Part shown: positions 14,727-24,425 of the stretch, in pieces
Position numbering within the stretch: the stretch's first letter is position 1
How the letters are laid out: each line of letters begins with the position of its first letter
Assembly (NCBI RefSeq): GCF_008085915.1
Contig: NZ_VSJK01000004.1
Span: 1 to 64,000 of the forward strand
Length of the DNA: 64,000 bases
Reading direction: 5' to 3'
Source of the DNA: Oceaniovalibus sp. ACAM 378
Lineage (GTDB): Bacteria; Pseudomonadota; Alphaproteobacteria; Rhodobacterales; Rhodobacteraceae
Notes under the pieces: generated by a model
Database searches by the model: none
Told to the model about the DNA's origin: nothing
The model's input: only the letters and a program-made list of their open reading frames with translations
Made by a program: the position numbers and the translations under genes

Positions 14727-15556
14727 TCCGGCGCTCGCGACCAGACGAAAATCCCCGCGTCGTCGGCCATGCGCAGCAGCAGGTCACGCTCAAGCATGAC
14801 GATCCCACGCGCCTCGGTGACGATCCCGGCCAATCCCAGAGATGCCGCCAGCGCCACAGTGTCCGGGCCGATGGCGGGCAGGTCGATCCGCCAATCCTGC
14901 CCCAGTTTCGGAGCTTTGAACAACAACCCGCCTTTGGTCGCCGGCAATTCACTCACGTCATCGGCCCCGGCCATCAGAGCCAGACTGCGCAGCATCCAAT
15001 CGGTGCCCGCCTGCGCCTCGATCGCCAGCGCCTGACCCCGGGCAACAACAACGCCCTGTCCGATATCTGCCGGCGCCATGGCGGCAAGGATGCCGGCAGC
15101 GCGGGTGGCATCTTGGCGCGACCGGTCCGAAGGTGTCGCACGGGTCAGAACGCCGTCATCGGCCAGCAGGTCTGGCACCAGATCGGTTGCGGCGACAATC
15201 TCAATCCCCGCCGCTTCAAATAGCGCCAGAACTGTACGCAATGCGCCATCATCCCCCTGTTCTAGCGCGGACATCAGGCGCGGGACCAAAGGCAGGGTTG
15301 CGGCATCAATGCGTGCCGGATCGATCAGCGGGCGGCGCACGGCTCCGGCAAAACAGGCGCGTGTCACCCCACGTTCCAGCAATGTCTTGATCAGCGTGCC
15401 CAGAGTTTCCAGCCGGAAAATCACCGCGTCATCGCACGCGAAATCCGGCGGATCATCGGCAAGCCGGGCCACCAGCACCGGGTCACCCCTTGCCTCCAGC
15501 GCGCTTAGAATCAGCCCCGGAAGCCGCCCGCGGCCTGCAATCAGTGCCAGTGTCAT
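14723..15556 (-). CDS. lpxI: UDP-2,3-diacylglucosamine pyrophosphatase LpxI
   Basis: LpxI (DUF1009) hydrolyses UDP-2,3-diacylglucosamine to lipid X and UMP; it replaces LpxH in most alphaproteobacteria. The 277-residue protein starts LALIAGRGRLPGLI and ends in the conserved region with GTDWMLRSLALMAG, ATKGGLLFKAPKLGQD and DLPAIGPDTV. It sits between lpxA and lpxB, the usual context, and overlaps lpxB by 4 bp. Confidence 0.93.
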   Translation of the reverse strand: MTLALIAGRGRLPGLILSALEARGDPVLVARLADDPPDFACDDAVIFRLETLGTLIKTLLERGVTRACFAGAVRRPLIDPARIDAATLPLVPRLMSALEQGDDGALRTVLALFEAAGIEIVAATDLVPDLLADDGVLTRATPSDRSRQDATRAAGILAAMAPADIGQGVVVARGQALAIEAQAGTDWMLRSLALMAGADDVSELPATKGGLLFKAPKLGQDWRIDLPAIGPDTVALAASLGLAGIVTEARGIVMLERDLLLRMADDAGIFVWSRAPE

Positions 15557-15574
15557 CGGGGATTCATGTCCGGC

Positions 15575-16390
15575 TCATGACGGAGTCAGAAAGCCACGGT
15601 CACTGTCGACCAGAATGAAATCGACAATCTTGCGCACATAGTCGCTGTCGGTGTCGTGCTGCAACCGCCGGGCGCGGTCGACGAACGCGCCCTCGCCCTG
15701 TTTGAGCATCTGGAATGCGGCGCGCAGGGCGGTGATGTCGGCACGGCTGACGCCTTTGCGCTTCAGTCCGACAAGGTTCAGCCCGTCCAGCTCTCCGCGC
15801 GGGCCCTGCACCAAAGCATGGGGGATCACGTCATGGGTCACCATCGTGACCGCACCGATAATCGCGCCCTCACCGATCCGCACCCATTGGTGTACACCCG
15901 ACAGACCGCCGATGATCACGTCGTCACCAACGACACAATGGCCGGCGAGTGCCGAATTGTTCACCATGATGACCCGGTTGCCGACCTGCGCGTCATGGGC
16001 AACATGCGAACCCGCCATGAACAGGCAGTCGTCGCCCACCCGCGTCACGCCACCGCCGCCGTCGGTGCCGGTGTTCATCGTCACATGTTCGCGGATACGG
16101 CAGCGGGCGCCGATTTCCAGCCGCGTCGCCTCGCCCGCAAATTTCAGATCCTGAGGAATTTCGCCAATGATCGCAAAGGGAAAGATCACGGTGTCCGCGC
16201 CGATGCGCGTCAATCCGGTGATCACCCCATGGGATTTCACCACCACGCGCTCGCCCAGTGTCACATCCGCGCCGATCACCGAAAACGGCCCGATACTGGC
16301 GCCTGCACCGATCCGCGCGCCCGGCTCGATGATGGCCGAGGCGTGGATGGTCGCGCCGGGGTGGATGCCCTCCGCCGCGCCGCCGCTCAC
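15575..16390 (-). CDS. lpxA: UDP-N-acetylglucosamine acyltransferase LpxA
   Basis: LpxA transfers a 3-hydroxyacyl chain from ACP to UDP-GlcNAc, the first step of lipid A synthesis. The 271 residues show many hexapeptide repeats of the left-handed beta-helix ([14 protein letters not shown] and onward). The catalytic His lies in the [11 protein letters not shown] segment, followed by a helical C-terminus. It starts with GTG inside the fabZ stop (overlap 4 bp), so the genes are coupled. Confidence 0.95.
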   Translation of the reverse strand: MSGGAAEGIHPGATIHASAIIEPGARIGAGASIGPFSVIGADVTLGERVVVKSHGVITGLTRIGADTVIFPFAIIGEIPQDLKFAGEATRLEIGARCRIREHVTMNTGTDGGGGVTRVGDDCLFMAGSHVAHDAQVGNRVIMVNNSALAGHCVVGDDVIIGGLSGVHQWVRIGEGAIIGAVTMVTHDVIPHALVQGPRGELDGLNLVGLKRKGVSRADITALRAAFQMLKQGEGAFVDRARRLQHDTDSDYVRKIVDFILVDSDRGFLTPS

Positions 16391-16839
16391 TTGGGCAGAT
16401 CCATCATCGCGGTGAACTCCGCCTCGCAGGCCAGTTCACCTGCCACTTCGGCGCGACCATGGAATTTCCACACTTTGCCGCCGCCGCGTTTGGTCGTGAT
16501 GAAGAGTTCCAGAACATCACCCGGAACCACCTTGCGGCGGAACTTGGCGCTGTCGATGGACATGAAATACACCAGAAACGCCTTGTCGGCGAGATCGAGA
16601 TCAACCCCGACCATCACCGCCGCCGTCTGTGCCATCGCCTCGACGATGGTTACGCCGGGCATGATCGGCGCGCCGGGAAAATGGCCCTGGAAATGCGGTT
16701 CGTTGAAGGAAACATTCTTGATCCCGACCGCAGATTTCGATCCGTCGATATCGCGCACCTTGTCGACCAAAAGAAACGGATAACGATGGGGGATAATCCG
16801 CTGGATCAGCTGGATATCGGCGCTGGTCTTGTCGGTCAT
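16387..16839 (-). CDS. fabZ: 3-hydroxyacyl-ACP dehydratase FabZ
   Basis: FabZ is a hotdog-fold enzyme that dehydrates 3-hydroxyacyl-ACP in fatty acid elongation and shares its substrate pool with LpxA. The 150-residue protein has [15 protein letters not shown] at the start. The catalytic His is in [18 protein letters not shown] and the Glu in [10 protein letters not shown]. It is placed directly before lpxA, the common order, 107 bp after the ompH-like gene. Confidence 0.95.
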   Translation of the reverse strand: MTDKTSADIQLIQRIIPHRYPFLLVDKVRDIDGSKSAVGIKNVSFNEPHFQGHFPGAPIMPGVTIVEAMAQTAAVMVGVDLDLADKAFLVYFMSIDSAKFRRKVVPGDVLELFITTKRGGGKVWKFHGRAEVAGELACEAEFTAMMDLPK

Positions 16840-16946
16840 TGGGCGATCCTCTCGTGTCGGTCCTGACTAGCAACTGCGCCGCCCCGCCGCAAGTTGGTCG
16901 ATCGGCACCGATATGTTCGGTTGATGACGCTGTCGAATCCTGCCGG

Positions 16947-17537
16947 TCAGTCTTGGTCGGGAACGGGCGCAGGCGGTTCGGTGGCTTCGTTCACGCCGCT
17001 GCCGATGGCCGCATCAATCCTCGCGATCGCGGCTTCGGTGATGTCGATTACATCAGCGGCGAGAAAAACCACGCGCTCATCCAGAATTGCCACGGCACCG
17101 CGTTCGCGCATCAACTGGCTCAAGATTTCGGCAACGCGGGCAAAAAACACCTGCTGGCCTTCATCGCCTGCGCGGTTGATGGCGCGGGTCTTGGCATCCT
17201 GTTCACTGCGGATCGCAACGACACGGCTGTCGAATGCTTCGGCCTCGGCGCTGAAATCCTCGATCGACATGGACCGACGGCGTTCGGTCAAAGACTGTTC
17301 CTCGGCCATCAGATCGGCTTCGATCACGCGGTTTTCAGCGGCCAGTTCCTCTGATGCCCGGGCAATGTCGTCGCGGATACGCTGCCCAAAAGCCGAACGC
17401 AGAAACAGAGCTTCCTGATTGACCGTCAGAACGGGGGTGACCTGCTGCGCCACTGCGCGACCGCCCACCGGCGTCATCGCCAGCAGGGCCGCCAGACAAA
17501 ACGGTAAAACACCGTTGCGCAGACCACCGCCCACCAT
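16947..17537 (-). CDS. OmpH/Skp-family periplasmic chaperone
   Basis: This 196-residue protein has an N-terminal signal peptide (hydrophobic PFCLAALLAMTPVGG, ending near AVAQQ) and a long charged helical body (ELAAENRVIEADLMAEEQSL) typical of the Skp tentacle helices. Skp holds unfolded outer-membrane proteins in the periplasm before BamA inserts them. It lies one base after bamA on the same strand, the standard arrangement. The C-terminus is an extended acidic/proline tail. The family is clear from context and architecture although sequence conservation is low. Confidence 0.8.
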   Translation of the reverse strand: MVGGGLRNGVLPFCLAALLAMTPVGGRAVAQQVTPVLTVNQEALFLRSAFGQRIRDDIARASEELAAENRVIEADLMAEEQSLTERRRSMSIEDFSAEAEAFDSRVVAIRSEQDAKTRAINRAGDEGQQVFFARVAEILSQLMRERGAVAILDERVVFLAADVIDITEAAIARIDAAIGSGVNEATEPPAPVPDQD

Positions 17538-17538
17538 A

Positions 17539-19914
17539 TCAGAACTGGGTCGAGATCGTCAGGTTGAAGTTCTGCTCATCGTCGTAATCTTCCTTTTTCA
17601 ACGCCTTGGAGAAGTTGAAACGCAGCGGGCCAATCGGCGTGTCCCAGAACACCGAAACCCCGGCCGCGACCCGCAGTTTGAACGCATCGTCAACCTCAAC
17701 CCCGCCCGCGCCTGCGGTATTGTCCAAGCTCCAGACCGATCCTGCGTCAAGAAACACACCGCCGGAAATGCCGTATTCTTCGGGAAGTCCCACAGGAAAT
17801 TCAGCTTCCAATCGGCTGACTGCGTACATGTTGCCGCCCAGAACGTCCTGATTGACTGTTTCCAGATCGCGCGGGCCGACGCCACGGGACGAGAATCCGC
17901 GCAACAGGTTCGGCCCAAGGAAATACCGGTCGGTCAATCGGGTGGTGTTGCCGTTCAGGGAATGCACAGCGCCGCCTTCCACCGTGGCGCGCAGAGTCAC
18001 CTCTTCGTTCATCACCTTGGTCTGGACAATCGCCTTGGCCGTCGACTTTACATATTTGGTATCGCCGCCCAGACCCGCGAAATCCTGCCCGAACTGCAAC
18101 AGGATGCCGGTGTTCGGGCTCAGCCCGCCGCGCCGCGTGTCATAGGTATAGGTATAGCCAAGCGAACTGGTCTCCTTCGATCCCACTTCATCCAGCAGAA
18201 TCGGAGAGTTGAGCGGTTTCCCGGTCGGCGTACCGTCGTCCGTACCTGCGTCTACGTTCAGGATGGTATCTTTCGATCCGGAATACCGAACCCCGAGCCG
18301 CCCAAATTCGGACACTGGAAAATCAAGCCCCGGCGAAACGCCGACAACCCGGGTGTCATAGAACGAATTGTCCTGCTCAGTCACCGAATAGAATGCCCGG
18401 AACGAAAAGGCCAAATCACGCCCAAGAATGGCAGGCTCGATGAACGTAAAGTTCGACGAGGTGGAATCGGTGCCCGAGGTCACCGAGAAACTCAACGTCT
18501 GACCACGACCCAGAAAGTTACGCTCCGAGAACGAAACATTCAGTCCCGCGCCCGAGTCGGCTGAGTAGCTGCCGCCAAAAGACAGGCTGCCGGTGGGTTG
18601 TTCCTCGACGTTAACGCCAACGACCACCTGATCCGGGGCCGTTCCCTCGCGGGTGTTCACATCAGCCGTGCCGAAATATCCCAGCGCACGGATGCGTTCT
18701 GCCGCCTGCCGGATCTGGCGCGGGTTGAACGGATCGCCCTCGACCGAGTCAAACTGCCGCCGGATGACACGGTCAAGCGTTGTCTGGTTGCCCTCAATAT
18801 CGATACGCTCGACAAAGATCCGCGGACCGCGTTCGATCACGTAATCAATGTTCAGGATCAGGTTGCGGTCATCGCGATTAACCTGAGGCGTTACCCGAAT
18901 GAAGGTCAGTCCTTTTTTCAACGCCAGCCGTTCCATCCGATTGATATCGTTCTCAAGCGCGACAGGTGAATAGGTCTGACCGACACGGGTTTTGGTGACG
19001 CCAAGAAATTCCTGCGCATCGACGCCCGGAAGAACGCTTGAGGCGCTGATTTCGCCAAACTTGTAAGCCTGGCCCTCTTGCACCGAGAAAGTGACAAAGA
19101 AGGCATTGCGTTCACGGCTGAATTCGCTGTTCACGCTCAAAGTCTGGAAATCGATAAAGCCACGGGTTGCGTAAAAGTCGCGCAACAGCTGCTTGTCCAG
19201 TTCCAGCCGGTCAGCCACGAAGGTGTCGCGTTGGATCACGGAACGCAGCAGCCCCGCCTGTTTTGTTTCCAGCACACGGCGCAGCCGATTGTCAGAAAAT
19301 GAGCGGTTGCCGACAAACGACAGACGCTCGATCTCGACGACCTTGCCCTCAACCACCTCAAACACAAGATCGACGCGATTGTCGGACCGGCGGATGATCT
19401 TGGGGGTGATCGTCGCGGCAAGACGCCCGCGCGCTTCGTACATCTCGACCATGGATGCCGCATCCTGTTCGGCCACCGTAGGGTTATAGACGCGGCGCGG
19501 CTGCGACTTGACCAAGGTCAGAAGTGGCTCGTCCTTGATGCGCGCATTGCCTTCGATGTTGATCCGGTTGATCGTCGGCCATTCCTTGACCCGGATCACC
19601 AGCGTCGAACCGCCGGGCACCAATTCCACAGTTTCAAACAGACCGGAATTTACGATCCGCTGATAGGCGTCGTTCAACTCTGCGCCCGATACCGCTTCTC
19701 CGCGGCTGATCGCGGCATAGGACAGAATCGTTCCCGGCTCGATCCGCTGGTTGCCTTCGATCGTAACCGAATTGAATTGAAATGCCTGCGCCTGAGCGGG
19801 GGAAGCGGAAAGACCCGCAAATCCACCAAGGGCCAAAAGAAAGACAAGGCAGAAACCCTTGATCCAGGTTGCCGTCTGTGCCCGGCGCCGAACGCCTGTA
19901 TTCACGATGCCCAT
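17539..19914 (-). CDS. bamA: Outer-membrane protein assembly factor BamA
   Basis: BamA is the central Omp85 protein that folds beta-barrels into the outer membrane. After a signal peptide (FCLVFLLALGGFAGL, cut near AQAQA) there are five POTRA domains over roughly residues 45-430 and then a 16-strand barrel ending FNLTISTQF with a terminal Phe. The barrel contains an RGF motif in LLRGFSSRGVG. ATG 19914 is chosen because it opens directly into the signal peptide and gives the usual length of about 791; an in-frame TTG at 19986 would add 24 unneeded residues. Confidence 0.95.
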   Translation of the reverse strand: MGIVNTGVRRRAQTATWIKGFCLVFLLALGGFAGLSASPAQAQAFQFNSVTIEGNQRIEPGTILSYAAISRGEAVSGAELNDAYQRIVNSGLFETVELVPGGSTLVIRVKEWPTINRINIEGNARIKDEPLLTLVKSQPRRVYNPTVAEQDAASMVEMYEARGRLAATITPKIIRRSDNRVDLVFEVVEGKVVEIERLSFVGNRSFSDNRLRRVLETKQAGLLRSVIQRDTFVADRLELDKQLLRDFYATRGFIDFQTLSVNSEFSRERNAFFVTFSVQEGQAYKFGEISASSVLPGVDAQEFLGVTKTRVGQTYSPVALENDINRMERLALKKGLTFIRVTPQVNRDDRNLILNIDYVIERGPRIFVERIDIEGNQTTLDRVIRRQFDSVEGDPFNPRQIRQAAERIRALGYFGTADVNTREGTAPDQVVVGVNVEEQPTGSLSFGGSYSADSGAGLNVSFSERNFLGRGQTLSFSVTSGTDSTSSNFTFIEPAILGRDLAFSFRAFYSVTEQDNSFYDTRVVGVSPGLDFPVSEFGRLGVRYSGSKDTILNVDAGTDDGTPTGKPLNSPILLDEVGSKETSSLGYTYTYDTRRGGLSPNTGILLQFGQDFAGLGGDTKYVKSTAKAIVQTKVMNEEVTLRATVEGGAVHSLNGNTTRLTDRYFLGPNLLRGFSSRGVGPRDLETVNQDVLGGNMYAVSRLEAEFPVGLPEEYGISGGVFLDAGSVWSLDNTAGAGGVEVDDAFKLRVAAGVSVFWDTPIGPLRFNFSKALKKEDYDDEQNFNLTISTQF

Positions 19915-19948
19915 GTGCCCCAATCCGATGCCGACTTCCAGTAGTGCC

Positions 19949-19977
19949 TGAGTACCGGCAACAAAGGGGCTTGTCAA
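19949..19977 (-). promoter_or_regulatory. Possible promoter for bamA
   Basis: A perfect -35 TTGACA (19977-19972 on the minus strand) and TACTCA 17 bp downstream (19954-19949) lie about 35 bp before the bamA ATG. The -10 is only a half match. Confidence 0.35.
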
Positions 19978-20059
19978 AACGCACAAGGCCCGGAATCGCT
20001 TATTTATGCATTCCGGGCCTTAAAACCATAGATGTTGTCAGATTATCGATGCTTCGGGG

Positions 20060-20185
20060 TCACAGGGACGCCAGAAATGCCGCCGTCATCAGGGCCGCAC
20101 CGAGCACGCCAAAAAATACGATCCGGTCGAAACCAAGCGAAACCAGCAGGGAAAAGCTCCGCGCTCCGGCTTGAATATGTTGCAT
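20060..20185 (-). CDS. 41-residue single-helix membrane peptide between rseP and bamA
   Basis: A short frame begins MQHIQAGARSFSLLVSLGFD and continues with a hydrophobic stretch (FFGVLGAALMTAAFLASL). It is preceded by AAAGGG at 9 bp. It fills the rseP-bamA gap on the same strand as both. The polar start plus one membrane helix is a plausible small inner-membrane protein. No family was recognised and it may be spurious. Confidence 0.4.
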   Translation of the reverse strand: MQHIQAGARSFSLLVSLGFDRIVFFGVLGAALMTAAFLASL

Positions 20186-20272
20186 GTCCGATGGCCCTTT
20201 CACATGGCAGGTTCGCTGTTCGCTCGGTCATACCCACGGATTGTGGCCGCAATTTGGCGCAAATCCGGGAAA

Positions 20273-21619
20273 TCAGGGGCAGAACAGATCGTTCGTCAGC
20301 GCAAAGAGCATCAGCGCTCCAAGCAACGACAGCCCGACGATCATCAGGATCCGCAACGCACCTTCACTGGGCGGGCGGCCGGTCACCGCCTCATAGGCGT
20401 GAAACACCAGATGGCCGCCATCCAGCACGGGAATCGGAAACAGGTTCAGCAATCCGACAGCCGTGGACAGGACGGCGATGAACCAGATAAAGGTCAGCCC
20501 GCCCTGCGATGCTGCCGCGCCACTGGTCTGGGCGATGCCGATGGGGCCCTGCATATTGCAGCTGCTGATCGCGCCGACTGCCATGTTATACATGCCCGAA
20601 ATGCTCATCTGCGCGATGCGAAGCGTCTGTGTCGCCGCTTGCCCGATGGCCGTGAACGGTCCCGGCGTTTCGGTCTGCGGGGTAAAGAACAGCCCGCCGG
20701 AAATGCCGATCAGCCAACGGGTTTCGAAACCACCACCGGCACCGGGCAAATCCACGCGACGGGGCGACAAAACGATGGTTTCGGTCTGTCCGTCGCCCGC
20801 CACATCGCGCCAGATCTCAAGTGTCAGTGGATTGCCCTCGGCCGCGGCCACCTTGGCGGGCAGTTGATCGAAGGCAAAGATCGGATCACCATCAACCGAC
20901 AGGATGACATCGCCGGTCTGCAATCCTGCATCCATCGCCGCCGATTGCAGATTCACGCCGTTGACCAGCGGTGGATAAGGATGCGGCCCCTGCACGGTCA
21001 GCGTTTCGTCGCCGCGTCGGACAAGATAATCGACCTGCGGCTCCTTCGGCAGCGTTTCGATATAACCGTCCAGCCCGGCAAGTGCGGGCGTATCGCGCCC
21101 GGCAATCGCCAGAACCTCATCACCCGATTGCAGCCCCTGCACCTGATAGGGCAGCGGCATCACCTGGTCCACGGTCAGCGGGTCGCTGGCCACGCCGCGA
21201 AACATCATCACCGCGGTAAAAATCAGGATCGAGAACACAAAGTTGAACCCCGGCCCGGCCGCAACCGTGGCTGCCCGCGCCCAAAGCGGTGCGCCGGACA
21301 TGGTGCGCCGACGCTCGGCCGCGCTCAGCCGGGTGACATCGGCGGTTTCGACACTGGCCGCATCGGCGTCTCCGGCAAATTTCACATAGCCGCCGAAGGG
21401 CAGTGCGGCGATCTGCCATTGGGTGCCGCGCTTGTCGGTCCGGGTGTAGAGGACCGGCCCAAACCCCAGCGAAAACACATCCGCATGGATGCCAGACCAG
21501 CGCCCAACGATGTAATGGCCGTATTCATGCACCGCGACGATGATCGAAAGTGCCACGATAAACGCGGCAACCGACCAGAAGAAGCTGCCGAAGGACGGGA
21601 TCAGCCCGAGAAAATCCAT
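20273..21619 (-). CDS. rseP: Site-2 intramembrane metalloprotease RseP
   Basis: RseP cuts anti-sigma factors such as RseA within the membrane. The zinc motif HEYGH is at residues 31-35 in the first membrane segment, and the third zinc ligand is in PVLDGGHL near residue 400. Two PDZ domains lie between (SGDEVLAIAGRD and TGDVILSVDG). FGGYVKFAGD is the membrane re-entrant loop. The 448-residue length is normal. It follows dxr by 12 bp in the leftward cluster. Confidence 0.95.
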   Translation of the reverse strand: MDFLGLIPSFGSFFWSVAAFIVALSIIVAVHEYGHYIVGRWSGIHADVFSLGFGPVLYTRTDKRGTQWQIAALPFGGYVKFAGDADAASVETADVTRLSAAERRRTMSGAPLWARAATVAAGPGFNFVFSILIFTAVMMFRGVASDPLTVDQVMPLPYQVQGLQSGDEVLAIAGRDTPALAGLDGYIETLPKEPQVDYLVRRGDETLTVQGPHPYPPLVNGVNLQSAAMDAGLQTGDVILSVDGDPIFAFDQLPAKVAAAEGNPLTLEIWRDVAGDGQTETIVLSPRRVDLPGAGGGFETRWLIGISGGLFFTPQTETPGPFTAIGQAATQTLRIAQMSISGMYNMAVGAISSCNMQGPIGIAQTSGAAASQGGLTFIWFIAVLSTAVGLLNLFPIPVLDGGHLVFHAYEAVTGRPPSEGALRILMIVGLSLLGALMLFALTNDLFCP

Positions 21620-21631
21620 GATATACCTGCC

Positions 21632-22798
21632 TTAGTGTCTTGCGACGATGATCTCGTCTGTCCGTCTGCGTGCCAGATGGTCTGCCGCTGCGACCGTATC
21701 AAGCGCAATCGTGTCATTCATCAGGCGGTCGGCTGACATCTTCGTCAACACGCCCTCGACCACCACCGCCATATCGGTGAACCCGATCCGCCCGGCGATG
21801 AACGCATCAAGCGCCCGTTCCTTTGCGCCGTTGAACACCGCCCCGGCCAATCCGCCGGCCTGCATCACCTCGCGCGCAAGGCGCAGCGCGGGATACCGTA
21901 TCTCGTCCGGTGCGGCAAAGGTGAACTGCCCCAGCGCCGCGAAATCCAGCCTCTCGACCGGCAGCGCTTGACGGTGCGGCCAGTTGAGCGCGAAGCCGAT
22001 GGCGTGGCGCATATCGGGTGGCCCCACATGCGCCATCAGCGCGCCATCGACAAAACCGACCATAGCGTGAATCATCGATTCCGGATGGATCAGCGGCTCG
22101 ATCTTTTCCGGCGCTATGCCAAAGAACTCGTGGGTTTCGATCAGTTCCAGCGCCTTGTTGAACATGCTGGCGCTGTCGATCGTGATCCGCTGGCCCATGG
22201 ACCAGTTGGGATGGCAAGCCGCCTGTTCGGGTGTGGCACGCGCCAGACGCTCCAGCGGCCAGTCCCGGAATGCGCCCCCCGATGCGGTGATGATCACCCG
22301 TTCGACCGCGCCCACGTCTTCACCGATCAACGCCTGAAAGACGGCGGAATGTTCGCTGTCCACAGGCAGGATTGTCGCGCCGTGCCGCCTTGCCGTGGCC
22401 AGCAAAAGCGGCCCGGCACAGACCAGCGATTCTTTGTTGGCCAGTGCCAGAGTGGTGCCTTGCTCCAGCGCCGCCATGCCCGGGGCCAGCCCCGCCGCGC
22501 CGACGATGGCGGACATGATCCAGTCGGCAGGCCGGCGCGCGGCATCGACCAAAGCACCCTGCCCCGCCGCCGCTTCGATGCCCGATCCCGACAGGCGATC
22601 ACGCAGATCGTCAAGACAGTCCTCATTCGCGGTCACAGCGATTTCGGCCCGGTGCAGACGCGCAAGTTCGGCCAGTCGCGCCACGTTGCGACCTCCGGTC
22701 AGCGCGACCACCCGGTATGCACCTGGATCGCGCCCGATCAGATCCAGAGTGTTGCCGCCGATGGATCCCGTGGCGCCGAAAACCGAGATCCGCCTCAT
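21632..22798 (-). CDS. dxr: 1-deoxy-D-xylulose 5-phosphate reductoisomerase Dxr
   Basis: Dxr converts DXP to MEP with NADPH in the isoprenoid pathway. The start ATG 22798 gives MRRISVFGATGSIGGNTLDL, the NADPH-binding opening. NKESLVCAG and SEHSAVFQAL are the metal/substrate motifs, and SGGAFRDWP with NPNWSMGQRITIDSASMFNK-type residues are all present in order. Length is 388. It lies 13 bp after cdsA; an upstream in-frame start would overlap cdsA. Confidence 0.95.
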   Translation of the reverse strand: MRRISVFGATGSIGGNTLDLIGRDPGAYRVVALTGGRNVARLAELARLHRAEIAVTANEDCLDDLRDRLSGSGIEAAAGQGALVDAARRPADWIMSAIVGAAGLAPGMAALEQGTTLALANKESLVCAGPLLLATARRHGATILPVDSEHSAVFQALIGEDVGAVERVIITASGGAFRDWPLERLARATPEQAACHPNWSMGQRITIDSASMFNKALELIETHEFFGIAPEKIEPLIHPESMIHAMVGFVDGALMAHVGPPDMRHAIGFALNWPHRQALPVERLDFAALGQFTFAAPDEIRYPALRLAREVMQAGGLAGAVFNGAKERALDAFIAGRIGFTDMAVVVEGVLTKMSADRLMNDTIALDTVAAADHLARRRTDEIIVARH

Positions 22799-22811
22799 AT
22801 CTGCAGATGCC

Positions 22812-23600
22812 TCATGAAAGGCCCGGCGGAAAATCCACAAGCTGCCAGACCAGCAGCAGGAATATCGCCGCGCCTAGCATCCCGTCGAACCGGTCGAACA
22901 ACCCGCCGTGGCCGGGCAGCAGGTTGGAACTGTCTTTGACCCCGACGCGCCTTTTCACTGCGGATTCCGCGATGTCGCCCATCTGCGCCGCCATGGCCAG
23001 CGCGATTGAAATGCCGATCAGTTGAGGCCCGGCACCGGTGGATGCCACGAACAGCCACCCGACAGCCGCCGCTCCGATCCAACCGGCAATGGTGCCCGAC
23101 CATGTCTTTTTCGGGCTTACGCGGGGCCAGAACTTTGGCCCGCCGATGAACCGGCCCGCGAAATATCCGGCAACGTCCGAGGCGATCACGATCAGCGCCA
23201 GCCACAGCATCCAGACAAAGCCGAAATCCTGTCGCAGGATGAACAGTCCATACCCGGCCAACAGGATCATCACCGTATAAAGCATAAACGTGACGCGGCG
23301 AAGCTTGAGCTGACCGAACCCCACAAAGGCAGGCACGATCAACAACGGCAGCGCGTAACCGGGCGGCATCTGGTCAGCGATCAACAGCGCCAGACCGGCA
23401 AACCCGGCAATCAGCAGCGCCGGCGCGTCCACGTCCAGCATGCGGGTCAGCTCCCACACCATCACGGTGGAAATCACAACAGTCAGCGCCAGAAACAATA
23501 CGCCACCGGCCCAGACACAGGCCAGCCCGACCACTGCGATCGCCGCCCCCGAGCCCATGCGGACGATCAGGTCGTCCCACTGTCCGGGCTTGGCGGTCAT
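22812..23600 (-). CDS. cdsA: Phosphatidate cytidylyltransferase CdsA
   Basis: CdsA makes CDP-diacylglycerol from phosphatidate and CTP in the inner membrane. The 262-residue protein has about seven hydrophobic segments. It ends with the CdsA signature: SDVAGYFAGRFIGG, SPKKTWSGTIAGWIGA and then AQMGDIAESAVKRRVGVKDS followed by LPGHGGLFDRFD. It overlaps uppS by 4 bp. Confidence 0.95.
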   Translation of the reverse strand: MTAKPGQWDDLIVRMGSGAAIAVVGLACVWAGGVLFLALTVVISTVMVWELTRMLDVDAPALLIAGFAGLALLIADQMPPGYALPLLIVPAFVGFGQLKLRRVTFMLYTVMILLAGYGLFILRQDFGFVWMLWLALIVIASDVAGYFAGRFIGGPKFWPRVSPKKTWSGTIAGWIGAAAVGWLFVASTGAGPQLIGISIALAMAAQMGDIAESAVKRRVGVKDSSNLLPGHGGLFDRFDGMLGAAIFLLLVWQLVDFPPGLS

Positions 23601-24334
23601 GCAGATACGGCGCCGAACCGACGTTCGCGCCTGCCGAATCCAGCCAGAACCGTGGCGAATTCCGCCGCGCTGAAATCCGGCCAGAGCGTGTTGATGAATT
23701 CATATTCGGCATAGGCCGACTGCCACAGCAGAAAGTTTGAAATCCGTGCTTCGCCGCTGGTGCGGATCACCAGATCCGGGTCGGGCAGAAAACAGGTGTC
23801 AAGGAACCGCGCCAGTGTCGTTTCGTCGACGGAATGCGGATCGATCCGCCCGGCCGCCACTTCGATCGCAAGCCGTTTTGTCGCCCGCGCCACTTCGTCG
23901 CGTCCGCCATAGTTCAGCGCGACGGTCAGATGCACCCGGTCGTTCTTCGAGGTCAAAAGCTCGATCTCGTCCATCACCTTGCGCAGTTTGGCGTCGAGCT
24001 GCAGCCGGTCCCCGATAAACCGGACCCGCACGCCTTCGGCCAGCAGATCGCGGGCCTCGGACTGGATATAGCGACGGAACAGCTTCATCAGTCCGGAAAC
24101 CTCAACCTGGGTGCGTTTCCAGTTCTCGGTCGAAAAGGCAAAGACGGTCAGGTATTTTACGCCATGGTCGGGACTGGCGCGCACGATCTCTTTCACCCGC
24201 TTCACCCCGGCATGGTGGCCGAACAGGCGCGGCTGGCCGCGGGATTGCGCCCAGCGGCCATTGCCGTCCATGATAATCGCAACATGGCGGGGTCCGCCGG
24301 ATTTCGTTTCGGGTGTTGTCACTGCGGTGGTCAA
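23597..24334 (-). CDS. uppS: Undecaprenyl diphosphate synthase (cis-prenyltransferase) UppS
   Basis: UppS extends farnesyl diphosphate with isopentenyl diphosphate to give the C55 carrier lipid for peptidoglycan and LPS. The motif HVAIIMDGNGRWAQ with the catalytic Asp is near the start; LTVFAFSTENWKR, NYGGRDEV and DLVIRTSGEARISNFLLWQ follow. TTG 24334 is preferred as start because AGGAGA lies 6 bp upstream, giving 245 residues. A longer frame to 24385 exists but also starts with TTG and has no such site. Confidence 0.93.
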   Translation of the reverse strand: MTTAVTTPETKSGGPRHVAIIMDGNGRWAQSRGQPRLFGHHAGVKRVKEIVRASPDHGVKYLTVFAFSTENWKRTQVEVSGLMKLFRRYIQSEARDLLAEGVRVRFIGDRLQLDAKLRKVMDEIELLTSKNDRVHLTVALNYGGRDEVARATKRLAIEVAAGRIDPHSVDETTLARFLDTCFLPDPDLVIRTSGEARISNFLLWQSAYAEYEFINTLWPDFSAAEFATVLAGFGRRERRFGAVSA

Positions 24335-24425
24335 ACTGCCTCTCCTCACTCGGTGGGCATTGCCGCGCGACGCCCCTGGGGACAAGCACGGAGAACGGGC
24401 GCGAAAGGTTTCGCACCCGCGCAGG

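Noticed and set aside
17419-18564. Long plus-strand frame opposite bamA
   Set aside because: Shadow of the bamA barrel region; no ribosome-binding site or recognisable domain.
20171-21736. Long open frame of 521 codons on the plus strand
   Set aside because: It lies antisense to rseP, is full of Arg/His/Gln/Pro without motifs, and arises from GC-rich codon bias opposite a clear gene.
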